A stretch of 64,000 bases of DNA, taken from contig OV277859.1 in the NCBI GenBank assembly GCA_922989275.2, positions 84,316,198-84,380,197 on the forward strand, in the 5' to 3' direction. The position numbers were made by a program, and so were the translations under genes. The stretch is from Gari tellinella. Lineage: Eukaryota > Mollusca > Bivalvia > Cardiida > Psammobiidae. This document shows positions 1 to 10,600 of this stretch, piece by piece; the stretch's first letter is position 1; each line of letters begins with the position of its first letter. The notes below the pieces were generated by a model. The model worked only from the letters and a program-made list of their open reading frames with translations. It made no database searches and had not been told where the DNA came from.

Positions 1-97
1 GCGCGTAAATTACACAAGGCCGCTTAAATTTTTCACTGCCAGAATCGCCTAAAGTCGAATTTGCAAACAGTTTTGATCCTGATCAGACGCCGCGTAA

Positions 98-940
98 AGA
101 TATACAATGGTTTCAGGTTAGAGTAATACATAGAATACTGGGCACTAACTCTTATCTATTTAAAATCAAGTATGCTGATAGCCCGTTATGTACGTTCTGT
201 AACAAAGACATAGAAACTATCGATCATTTGTTTTGGAAGTGCACCATCAGCCAAGCGCTTATAAATAACATACTGATGTCCATTCATAACGATTTTCAAA
301 ATCTCAATATGGAAACAATGCTCTTTGGTTTTAGACAAACCTCTGATAGTGTAAAGAATTTAATTATCATCTTTTTTAAAATGTATATTTTTCAATGCAA
401 ATACAAAAAATATCAACCTACGGCGCAAGGTCTAAGGAACTATATATCTTTTAAATACAATTTACTTAAGTCTATCTCAATTCAAAATAGTACTGAAGAC
501 ACTTTTCATAAACAATGGGAGCAGTTTAATATTCTGACAAAGACTTAGATTATTATTATTATTATTATTTATTTATTTATTTTTTTTATTTATTTTTTTT
601 ATCTTCAAAACGTCTGCACATAAATGTAATTGTTAGTATGTACGAAGATGTGGGTGTATATGGATAAAACAACACTAGTAATAAGCATAATCTATTCATT
701 GCAAAATAATTTTCTGTTTCAAAATCACAAAGAAAACTTATTAGTATACCTGGCTTCAAATACGTATTTTTTCTTTTTGTATGAAAATGTAAACTTTTGG
801 AGCTTTGTCAGCCATAATATTATTATATGTATTTGTAAGGTGTGTCGGTGGATGGCTCCCCGACCCCGACGCACCTATGACGGGGACAATAAATGAGGTC
901 CTTACTGACAAGGCCTGAACAAAACAAAAAAAAAAAAAAA
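98..940 (+). mobile_element. 5'-truncated non-LTR retrotransposon 3' end with poly(A)
   Basis: It contains the last ~150 codons of a LINE ORF2, a 3' UTR, AATAAA at 888-893 and a 16-A tail at 925-940. It is bounded by a 12-bp duplication GACGCCGCGTAA at 86-97 and 941-952, the mark of target-primed reverse transcription. Confidence 0.85.
99..548 (+). pseudogene. C-terminal fragment of a LINE reverse-transcriptase ORF
   Basis: Open from 99 to the stop at 546-548. It begins inside the protein (IQWFQVRVIHRILGTNSYL) and carries a CxxC...HxxxxxC knuckle (PLCTFCNK...DHLFWKC), typical of the C-terminus of L1/Tx1-type ORF2. The upstream endonuclease and polymerase are missing, so it is a dead-on-arrival copy. 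Confidence 0.8.
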
Positions 941-1137
941 GACGCCGCGTAACGCGGCGTCTGATCAGGATCAAAACTGTTTGACACCCGGTTCGATATT
1001 CCTTATGTCGCACTTTCTTAATTCTAACTTTGAAATGATATTGCAGACAATAATATTGAAGCAGACGATACAATAACGGTGTAGGGGTAAAAAACTCAAA
1101 AATGATTTGGCGGTGAAAGGGTTAAGTTCTACCATGC

Positions 1138-1404
1138 TAAGTGCAGGGCTGCCATTTCTCCGGATTTTTCCTAAATCTCCGGATTTTTTTCTAGAAAATG
1201 GTCGCCTAAAGCAGACTGAAAGTAAAACAGAATGCGCCATAAGGCGCATTCTGCTTTACTTCCAGCCTGCTTTAAGTAGTCACGTTTCAACAAAACAAGA
1301 AACAGGCTATAGGGTAAAGGTACGATTAGTAAAATCGCACTTGAAAAATGCAAATTTGGAAATCTTAGGATTTTTCATGTCAACTTATGGCAGCCCTGTA
1401 AGTG
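1138..1404. mobile_element. CAGGGCTGCC-ended MITE with nested hairpin
   Basis: Terminal inverted repeats CAGGGCTGCCAT (1144) and ATGGCAGCCCTG (ending 1398), flanked by TAAGTG on both sides (1138-1143, 1399-1404). Near its centre, 1207-1275, sits the hairpin AAAGCAG.CTGAAAGTAAA found in the TTAA MITEs. Ends and duplication suggest a hAT-like origin (inference). Confidence 0.7.
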
Positions 1405-3681
1405 AGTTTAATCTTCTACACGTTGAGATGAAGAAATCCCGTGCAGCCGGGTGTCGTGCAGGCAGACCACGTGACCCTAGTGTTATAGAGCTTAAACATT
1501 ACAAATACAGTAAAGCCTCTTTTAGACGGGCCCATAGACAATATGTTCTAAAGTATCTCTCCTCACTGGATGAGAAATTAGAGGAGGCTGCGCAGTTAGA
1601 TAGCGCTCTTTTCTGGAAAGTGTTGAAGTCTCGCAAAGCCAAGAATAAATCTTCTTTAGGGGCAGGGATTAAGTTTGGCGAGATCATCTATAGAGACAGA
1701 GAGCAACTATCGGAACAATGGGGGAAATATTTTTGCAAACTTTATAGCCCGTCGAACTCTCCATATTTTGACGAGTTGTGGGAACAGCATGTGCGTTTAG
1801 CTGTAACGGATTATTTTGACAGTATGGCGGTGAATGAGACCGTTACGATATCTCAAGACTTTGTCGAAAAGTGCATACGATCATTGCCTAAAGGAAAAGC
1901 AGGTGGGATTGACGGAATTTGTTATGAACATTTGATATCTACGGTTGAGGTCATTACGCGTCCCCTTGCTAACATGTTTACCGGTATGCTTCGGCGTGGA
2001 CATATACCTTCTGAGATGAAACTCGGTGAGATAATTACTTTACATAAAGGAGGTAAAAAGACGAAAGACAACCCGGACAACTATCGCGCCATCACATTAT
2101 CGTCAGTTATTCTGAAATTGTATGAAATGGTTATATTAGATCGATGTCAGCAACAGATTAATGGACAATTAAGTATTCAGCAGGGTGGCTTTCAGAAGCA
2201 GTTGGGTTGTAGTATGACGTCATTTGTCTTACGCGAAACATTACATTACGCCCGAGAACAATCATCATAAGTTTTTGTGTGCTGCCTGGACGGACGACAG
2301 GCCTTTGACCACGTATGGCACGATGGATTGTTTTATAGGTTAAGTGAACTTAACATTGACGGAAACACAATGGCTGCATTGAAGGCAATGTACAACGATG
2401 CTAAGTGTCGGGTGAAGTTCTGTGGGGTCCGTTCAGAAGAATTTCCGGTACTGCAAGGGACGAAACAAGGAGGAAAGAGTTCGCCGGCAATGTACCTTGT
2501 ATTTATAGATGGACTGATAAAGGAGATTGAAGCCAGTGAACTGGGTGTATGTATCTACGGTATGAAGATGTCATCTCCAACTGTAGCAGACGATATGACG
2601 CTGCTTGCCTTCTCGAAACAAGGTATCGATAGGATGCTGACAGTACTCATGTAAATGGCGGTACTTCTATAACGCCAAAAAGTGCGCTGTGTTGGTATTC
2701 AATGATGTCCCTGATCCACCCAAGCGAATATATAAACTAGGAAATGAATGTATCAGAGAAACAGACTCTTATGTTCCCTTAGGTATCAGTTGTGATAAGT
2801 CTCTGTCCTGTAAATCTCAGATATACGATGCTAGTGTGAAGTTGCGTGGTACTTACCTAAATACTGTATATAACGGCTTAAATTCAAAGATGTTATCGCC
2901 AACGCTTCTTAAGACTATATACCTTAGTGCGATCCTGCCGAAAGCGTTGTTTGGTTGTGAAACTTGGGATTCGTACTCAAAATGTGACATGCTTCTTCTT
3001 GAGAGGGCCCATCGTCAGTGTATAAAGAACATGCAAGGCATCAGTAAATTTTGCCACACTAACCTCGCTCTTGTTACGTTGGATGTGCCACCGATAGAAC
3101 TAATGATTGACAAGAGAAAACTGCTGTTCTTTGGGCAGTTATGCCGCTTACCATGTACCTATCTTTCAAAGAGAGTATTTATTGAGCGTTTGATCCGCTA
3201 TATTAACCTGGATAGTCAGTCACGCGGGTTCATACCAGACATTTACCGCTTGTTACGCAAATATAACATTGAACTTGTCTTAGAACAATATATAGAGCAT
3301 GGGCATTTTCCGTCTAAATGTTCATGGAAACAGACTATTTACAACCATGTAGAACGTCCGTGGAAAGAGCGAGCAGTGTGTGAATTGCTGCAGTCATTGG
3401 GCAGTTTGGCCCACTGTGATATAGTTAGAGTCAAAGGTGTTTCAGCTATATGGGAAATGGCAAGGGATTCGCCACATACAGTTAGCATATGTAAGCAGGT
3501 GGTTTTTGGTATATCTTTATTAATATCTGGTCAGAAAACATGGACATGCAGGAAATGCAACCGGATGTGTGCAAATATCACAGAGCATCTATTTTGCTTC
3601 TGTGAGAAGAATGCTAATCCGGCGAAAGCTCTGTGGGACGCTTTGATTAGATTAACGGTGCAAAAGAGTTTACCTGTATGA
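1405..3681 (+). pseudogene. decayed non-LTR retrotransposon reverse transcriptase
   Basis: The coding trace lacks the endonuclease. Visible RT blocks: GKAGGIDGICYEHL, GEIITLHKGGKK...NYRAITLSS, QQGGFQKQLGC, LDGRQAFDHVW (first catalytic Asp), LQGTKQGGKSSP, and VADDMTLLA in place of YADD. A C-terminal CxxC zinc knuckle follows (CRKCNRMC...HLFCFCEKN). There is an in-frame TAA at 2268-2270 and a frameshift around 2645-2660, so it is not functional. The clade is not certain; Jockey/CR1/I-type is plausible. Confidence 0.85.
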
Positions 3682-3689
3682 TGCGCTTC

Positions 3690-4187
3690 TCTGCCCGTGA
3701 ACAGTGTATTTATATTCTGTATACAGTAGTAACGCAACTATGTAACGGAACATACAGCAATAGATTGCAGACAATCATTAAGTCTATGCTCCGAGACTGA
3801 ACGCCTTTACGAGTGTAATGACGTATGTTAGTTGTGCAGTTACCCGATAAGCCGGAATTTGATTCAGTACGTTTGTTTATTACGTCTTGCGCGAGCGCTT
3901 CCGCATCGACGTTCTGCCTAGTTTTGAACTTGTTAACTTATTTTGCGACGTACTCACGCGTCGTGTTTTAACTTCCGGCTTTATGGGGCGTTACTGTACA
4001 TACTGTGTGAGAAAATGTTAATTGTCGTACTTGTGCTTGCGTTAATTTCGCAAGTTCTTAGTGTCTCCGTTTGCTATGGCCGTTATGAGACACATATCTG
4101 AACCATGTAACGCATTGTGTTTCAATACATGTACTTTCATTTTCTCCTGTCAATCACATAAGCTAATTATTATGTTCTATTTCAACA
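3690..4187. other. no gene seen; possible 3' UTR of the preceding LINE
   Basis: AT-rich sequence without coding signal, directly after the end of the LINE ORF. No tail or target duplication was recognised. Confidence 0.4.
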
Positions 4188-4395
4188 TACAGTAAAACCT
4201 CGCTATTACGACCACAAAAACGAATGCTAATTGATTGTATAATATAGAGGTGAGAGCCTAAAGCAAGGTGACAGTGAAACAGAAAGCTCCTAAGGGAGCT
4301 TTCTGTTTCACTGTCACCTTGCTTTAAGCGGTCACCTACCGTAAACACCCTAATAATTAACATAATTTAGTGGTCGTAATAGAGAGGTTTTACTG
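4188..4395. mobile_element. TA-CAGTAAAACCTCGC MITE (pogo/Tc1-like)
   Basis: TA on both sides with inverted termini CAGTAAAACCTCGCTATTAC and its complement (GTAATAGAGAGGTTTTACTG). The core is a hairpin, AGGTGACAGTGAAACAGAAA...TTTCTGTTTCACTGTCACCT, 4256-4322. A near-identical copy lies at 51851-52060. Confidence 0.85.
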
Positions 4396-5908
4396 TACAT
4401 GTACTTTTATGGAGAAATAACCTATGGGATAGTTGATGGTATGGACACAGTGAAATGTTACGCGCTTGCAGTAACACACCTAAATACGGTGGAGTCTGTC
4501 TACATCGTCGCATGACGCTTGATATTTTTGCTGTTAATGGCATGGACAGGCTGTGGCTTCGAGCAGTAGGGAAGCGGGACAGAGTTTTCATAGTGACCTT
4601 TCTGCTTTGTTTCCTACTTTTCATGCCATTGGCTGTAGTTGACGTTATTTAATTCCCCTATTATTGCACCAGAGTTAAAAAGATTCTATTGTAATTATTG
4701 CTGTAGACCTTAACGACTAAATAATGCAGTGTGAACAGCTATTCTACAGTCGAACCTGGGTTGAGCGATCTTTAAATGACAATGCTTTAAAAGTCTTCAC
4801 TCGGGACAGCTCAGGGCGGGTCGGTGGTGGACATATTGCACCCTCGGGTGCTTTCTGCCTTGCCTTTATCCGACAATGAGTGGTTTTTATCGTAGACTGT
4901 CTGCCTGATGCAGGTTTGATTGTAGCTATTGATATTGTGACATGCAGGTGTGTAGAACTATTACTCATTGTTTTCATAATTTCGAAACTTTTCGCTTGAA
5001 AAGCAAATGGGTAATTTTACAGTGATGCCTCTATTTGGTGACATTTTTGTTAAGAATGTGGAAGTTTGTCCGAAGACACGAACATCAGAGTATCAGGCTG
5101 TTTAGATTCTGTACAGACGCAACAATAAATTACGTCTGGTCGGGATCAAAATTGCTGGTTAAGCTTTTATAAGGATCTCCATTCAACGCATTAATCACCG
5201 GACCTGTATTACTTTTCCATTTTCGTTTCGGCGGAGTGTATACACGGGTTCATGTTGTTTCGATCCTCATAAAAGAACTCCAGGGAAGGTGAACAATAAA
5301 GACTTTATGTCGTGACTACTCTTTAAAATTTTCTCGTCAGGAAGATTTGAAGGGTAGTCACATCAAGAAATATTTGGTGTTCTGGTTAAGTCTCCCTTGT
5401 CTTGTTCACTGTTATTGGTGGCCGTTGAGTCACATATTGCAACTGTAAATAATATAGGCATGGGTTATAGGTGCCTATAACCGTAATTGTATATCCTAAC
5501 ATGATATACATGTAAAGATATGTACATGTTACCGTTTGATCATTGATAACATTTATACACATTACTTGTATAGATATTTGTGTAAAATTGTGATTACTTA
5601 CATTTACACTGTTGAATATCATGGTTCATCTCACATGTATGTTTAACCGGTTCATTTTGTTATATGTATATATGTTAAAGATCTCCATGTATGGAGGAAT
5701 GAACAAACTACTACTTACAAACAGTTGGAAGACGGATGATATGCAGATTTACATGACATCTCATCCAGATTCAAAACGCCTGTCCCATACAACCTTTGGA
5801 AATGTAGTTTCATTTAATGCATATTCGATATGTAATCCTTTGCTGGAAAACATGTTCAAACTCAGATATTATATGCTTCAGCGGTCTGACGTAATTTACC
5901 GCTGTATA
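4396..5908. other. intergenic stretch, no supported gene
   Basis: Only short open frames without family resemblance. A fragment at 5127-5160 ends in GGTCGGGATCAAAATTG, possibly a decayed hairpin-MITE arm. Confidence 0.5.
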
Positions 5909-6102
5909 CCCCTTCACTGTAATGACGCCGTCAATTTTAAATAATTGTCGTCTGCTTTTATTTTCAAAGCTTAAATTTTAGGTAGTTTGAAATGAGTGTC
6001 AGCTAGTTTGGATCCTGAAAAGATTCCGCAGAACGCGATGTCTGGTCAGGATCCAAACTGTGTGCAAATAACTATTGTACCCGGCGTATGGAAGTGAATG
6101 GG
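5909..6102. mobile_element. hairpin MITE, GTTTGGATCC type
   Basis: Outer ends CCCTTCACTG and GAAGTGAATGGG, with arms AGTTTGGATCCTGA and TCAGGATCCAAACTG around 6007-6057. It is somewhat mutated in the loop. The flanking TTAA is not kept. Confidence 0.65.
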
Positions 6103-6189
6103 TTTATTACAAACAACTGTAGATTGAGTGGCCTAGATTAAAGTTTATTCAACTTTGTATATTTTTTCATCATTAGAGTTTCGTCAGAG

Positions 6190-6830
6190 CCATCATCATC
6201 ATCATCCTCTTCAGTTTAATCAGGCCATTGATTTACCCTTCTTATCAGGGCGAGGTCTGGCTGTCCAGCCTGGAACGAAGTCTCTCTCTCCAAGCTTGGC
6301 GATTGTATAGGTTGGTGTTTTACAACTCGATAGCTTCATGGTCACGTTTTACAAGGTCCTTCCAAGATAGCTTTGGTCTGCCTGGACCCCGCTGTGTTGT
6401 TTTGTTCAGAAATCTTATTTGAGAGATCCAACTAGAGCTTCTCTTTACATGACCTAGCCTATTTGATTGCAGGATCTCAGCAATGCCTCTTATGTTCAGC
6501 TGAGATAACAAAGAGTCAAAAGGGACATCTTCATCTGGCTTGACCAGGCAGATCCATCGTATCATGGCTTTGTCATTTAACAGCATACGTCTGAGTGTAC
6601 TTGCTGATAGTAAAATACAGCCCATATGTCTGATCCGTAGAGTATAACACTCCTTACACAGGCTGAGTAGACTCGACCTCTGGTTGCAGATGGCAGAAAC
6701 TTGCTTGTCAATATGGGGAGGAGCTCTCTGAACTTCTTCCGGGCAGACTTGCAGCGTGTTATTTCTGCAAGTTTACGCCCTCCTCCAGGCAATAGTGTGT
6801 ATAAGAGTATCAACATGAACTACATATAAT
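6190..6830 (-). pseudogene. RTE-like LINE C-terminal fragment with (GAT)n tail
   Basis: On the minus strand it encodes GRKLAEITRCKSARKKFREL, LPSATRGRVYSACVRSVILYGSD, then MIRWICLVK, LNIRGIAEILQSNRLGHVKR and GPGRPKLSWKDLVKRD, the standard C-terminal order of RTE/CR1-related LINEs. A frameshift near 6610 separates the two parts. The ATGATGATGATG run at 6192-6206 (minus strand) is the kind of 3' tail such elements have. Confidence 0.8.
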
Positions 6831-7403
6831 ATCTATTTCAATTTTACATTATACCATGCATTCCATATAAGAATTTTGAGAGATCAGCGTTTTTTGGGTG
6901 CTAGATATACGTGTGTAAAACATAACGGGAATGTACATTTGTTACGCGTGACATGCCATTTGTTGGTATAATTACAATGTAACTTAATTTTTTAAAAACT
7001 TCATAAACAATTATAATCAATATACATGTTGTGATTTTATTGTTTATTTTCCGTTGATAAATTTGATGTATATATCAAATATATTGAGCTTAAATTGACT
7101 TTTATATTGATTTTTATACTTAAACAATATGCATCAATTAAACAGTTGTACGAAAATCGCGCCTCTCGTGATTTTGCGTTTCGATTGCGTTTAAACGAGG
7201 AAGAATAATGTATTCTCCTCTTGAAAAAGAATATTCACAAGCACATACAGAAATGCGGAAGACAATTATAAAGGAGCCGACATTTATTAAAAGATTATTA
7301 ACCAAGTCAAGTTAAAATTACAAGTCAGCCGTGCGTGTCACCTACATAACAAGGCGGTTCTGTAATAGCTAAATAATATTCGTTTTCACCCGCATTACGA
7401 ACT
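6831..7403. other. upstream region of the aminopeptidase-like gene
   Basis: AT-rich, no repeats recognised, no coding signal. It includes the candidate TATA box. Confidence 0.4.
7267..7274 (+). promoter_or_regulatory. possible TATA box of the aminopeptidase-like gene
   Basis: TATAAAGG lies about 135 bases upstream of the ATG in an otherwise AT-rich stretch. Placement fits a TATA promoter with a ~100-base 5' UTR. An upstream non-coding exon cannot be excluded. Confidence 0.3.
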
Positions 7404-7647
7404 ATGGGGACCTACGAGATGGAGTCTGAGTCGTCGAAAAAACCAAAGGGTTGTCAATGCTCCGTGGCCGTCGGGTTTCTATTGCTGCTTTTGGCAATAG
7501 CCATTGCCGTCGGTGTGGGACTAATTGTTCACTTTGCACAGAAGGACAGCAAGAAGGTAGTCTGTAGTGTAGACATAGCCGGGATTAACATGCCTCAGGG
7601 TCTGCAAGGTTGCATTGCTCTAGCCAGGAACAACACTGAAGTCATCT
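7404..7647 (+). CDS. exon 1: cytoplasmic tail, membrane anchor, start of stalk
   Basis: The ATG lies in gaactATGG, a reasonable start context. Residues 1-20 are polar and Ser/Lys-rich with CQC just before the membrane; residues 21-44 are an unbroken hydrophobic stretch rich in Leu, Ala, Ile and Val. This is the signal-anchor layout of M1 ectopeptidases. The exon ends in ATCT|gtaagt, phase 1. The lumenal part has three Cys (VVC, GC, VIC) and an NNT sequon. Confidence 0.8.
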
Positions 7648-10600
7648 GTAAGTTACACTATTTAATCAATCAAGTGTGTAAACCCTTCATCTCAAGCACA
7701 TTGACTGTTGTAAAGTGGCTGCCCGGTTTTACGTTGCCAAGTTGACATTTTTGATGCGAAACACATTAGATTTGTTTGAATTCTCAAAGCTCAAAGGGTC
7801 CAGTTTCATTACGAATTGTAGTCGTCAAGGCATTTTGTGAAAAATACCTCCATATTTATACAATTTCAAAGCGAGTGATATATAAATGTCTGTCAAACAC
7901 CGCGCCTACGTCAGGCTCGTGTAGAATAATGATGGACTGAAGGTCGGGCAGGCATGCAGGTCGATATAAGGTCCAGACACAGGTGATATATAATATATGT
8001 GATTTTAGAATATAAGACAATGCCATTTGGCTTATATAATATATAAGTGTATATAGTGTATACAGTGTCAATCAGGTCATCGATTGAGGGTGTTTTTAAT
8101 TCGAAGTAAAATCGCTCATATAGGCCGTTTATAAGTTTATTCTGATCAAGAAACATATTTGGTTGAGTTCGTCCATTTCCCGAATTCCGCACTGAAATCT
8201 AATCATAACATAACATAACATAATCTTTATTCGGCATAAAGTTGCACAAAGCACATATATAGCCGTACATGTATATAGCAGTATTGTGAAAAACAGGTGT
8301 ATTTGACAAATTTAAATATATGTTAATCACACACATTATGTGAAACAACCATAAATAATTATTTCATATAGCATTTACAGAGAAAGAAAATATGGAACAT
8401 CGTTTACATCATTAACGAACCAAACTAAATTTATAAATATAATCAAACCTCAATATCCCGAACCTTCTTAAGTCGAGCATGGCCGCATTTCAAAGCCAAA
8501 ACGTGACCAAGTCACGTTTTAACTTCGGAATAAGGACAAGCTCGACCTAAGTTAACTGAATAATGGATTTCATCCATAGGATTACTGAAAACATCGAGTT
8601 AAGCGAGATATCGAGGTTCGTCTGTACATACATAACTGTTTAAAGTCAGTCAGATTCTGACCTTAAGATTGAAGCAAAGTATATAAATTTTGACAAATTG
8701 GATAGAGTCGTTACTGATTCTGTTGACATAAGTGACACAAATTTATTCAGCGTTGGCCAGTGACAATAATACGGTTTAAAGTATTTGACTCGAAGATTTC
8801 TGTATTTCGGACAAACAAGTAAGAAATGATATTCGTCTTCAATGATATTTAAATTACAGTGTTTACATTTTCTATCTTGTATGGAAATATTATTATGTCT
8901 ACCAGTTTCAATACACAGTTGATGTGACGAAAGTCTAAATTGTGTAAGTGAGATTCTATATTTATTGACACCTATACAGTTAAGATATTTTTCTATGCTA
9001 AAAGTATGTTTATACAAGCAATAAGATGCTAATCGCCTAGAGTTATTGACATTAGTGTACCAACTTTGCATATAGATATCTAGAATGCGCTGTTTTATCG
9101 TATTATAAATAGCCGGATTAAACATAAAGTCATTTTGAAATCGCCAAATGTCATTCATTCCAATTTCCGAAAGTATACTTTTGATTTGAAACGCCCAATT
9201 TGTATTTTTATATGATATATCATTATCTGCATCAGTTCTCAACATGTCGTACAAAAACTTTATAAGTGAATTATTTGACGTTAACATTTTTAACCAATAT
9301 TTTATCATAGTAAGTTTTCTTTGTATTAACAGTGGATACCTTCCTGATTCTCCATATAAACCAACAAGATTTGAAGACTTTTTTACACATAAGAGTTTTC
9401 TTAAAAATTTACAATGGATCAATTCTATATCTTTGCTTTCATGGTAACCCCACACTGCTGAGCTATAATTGAGTGTTGAACCAACAAGAGTATCAAATAA
9501 CTTGCATTTTTCTGTGACAGTTAATTCTAGTTGATTAAAAACTATAAACAAGTTATGTAGTGCACGATTGCTATGTTTTGCTAGTCTATTTTGTGTTCTT
9601 AGCCAGTTTCCATTTTTAAACAAATGTATTCCTAGATACTTAAAAGAGTCTACTATGTCTAAAATTGTATTGTTGATTGTAAAATTATGTTTACTATGGC
9701 GCCCCTTTTCAAAAATCATTATTTTTGTCTTAGCAGTGTTAATTTTTAGGCTCCATGTCAAACAATAACGTTCGAGATCATTTAGAAGCGACTGTAAAGC
9801 TTGTGGGGTCTCAGCAAAGAGCACTGCATCATCACAGAAGAGTAAGATATACATTTTAATTTCATTATTACTAAATAAACCATCAATATTTGTGTTAATG
9901 TTTTGCAATAAATCGTTAACAAAAAATAAAAACATAAGACTGGAGCTCGGATCCCCCTGCTTGACACCCTTATCTGAAACAGGAACTCTGAGGTTTTAGC
10001 TTTATATCTAACAACAGATTTTACAGCATCGTACATTGACTGCATAGCCTTTACAAACTGTGAGCTTACATTTTCTTGTTTTAGTTTTTGCCAAATATAT
10101 AGTCTATCTAGAGAATCAAAACATTTTTCAAAGTCGACAAACGCGCAATACAATTTTTTCTTTGAATTTAAAGTTTTAGAGATTATTGCATTTAAAGCAA
10201 AAATACAGTCCACCGTTGATTTGCCTTTTTGAAAACCAAATTGGTTTGGTATTATTTTATCGTATTTTAGTGACCATTTTGTTAATCTATTTAAAAGTAC
10301 TTGAGAATATATTTTAGCAATGATATTTATCAACGTTATACCTCGGTAGTTTTTTACGTCTTCTTTATTGCCTCCCTTAAATATTGGTACAATAATACCC
10401 TCGCCCCATGATTTTGGATATTCCCCTTTAGAAAATAGTCTGTTAAATAGTTTAAGCATGAAGTTTGAAATTTCCTCGAAAGAGTGTTTGAATACTTCGG
10501 CGATTAAGTTATCTATACCACTGCTTTTGTTGTTGTTTTGAGAAAACACTGCCTGTTTAATTTCATGTAGAGTAATGCAACCATCCAACTCAAAATCAGA

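Larger units (their letters stand above)
24..1125 (-). mobile_element. TTAA-flanked hairpin MITE (piggyBac-like), split by a LINE
   Basis: TTAA at 24-27 and 1122-1125, with inner ends TTTCACTGCCA and TGGCGGTGAAA. Without the LINE the centre would be the hairpin arm pair GATCAGACGCCGCG/CGCGGCGTCTGATC seen intact at 19910-19960. Orientation is opposite to the copy at 19790. Confidence 0.75.

Noticed and set aside
971..1353. Minus-strand open frames with a shared [10 protein letters not shown] motif, also near 18160, 33170 and 56800
   Set aside because: The shared peptide is translated MITE hairpin sequence (GCGCCATATGGCGCATTCTGC), not a protein family.
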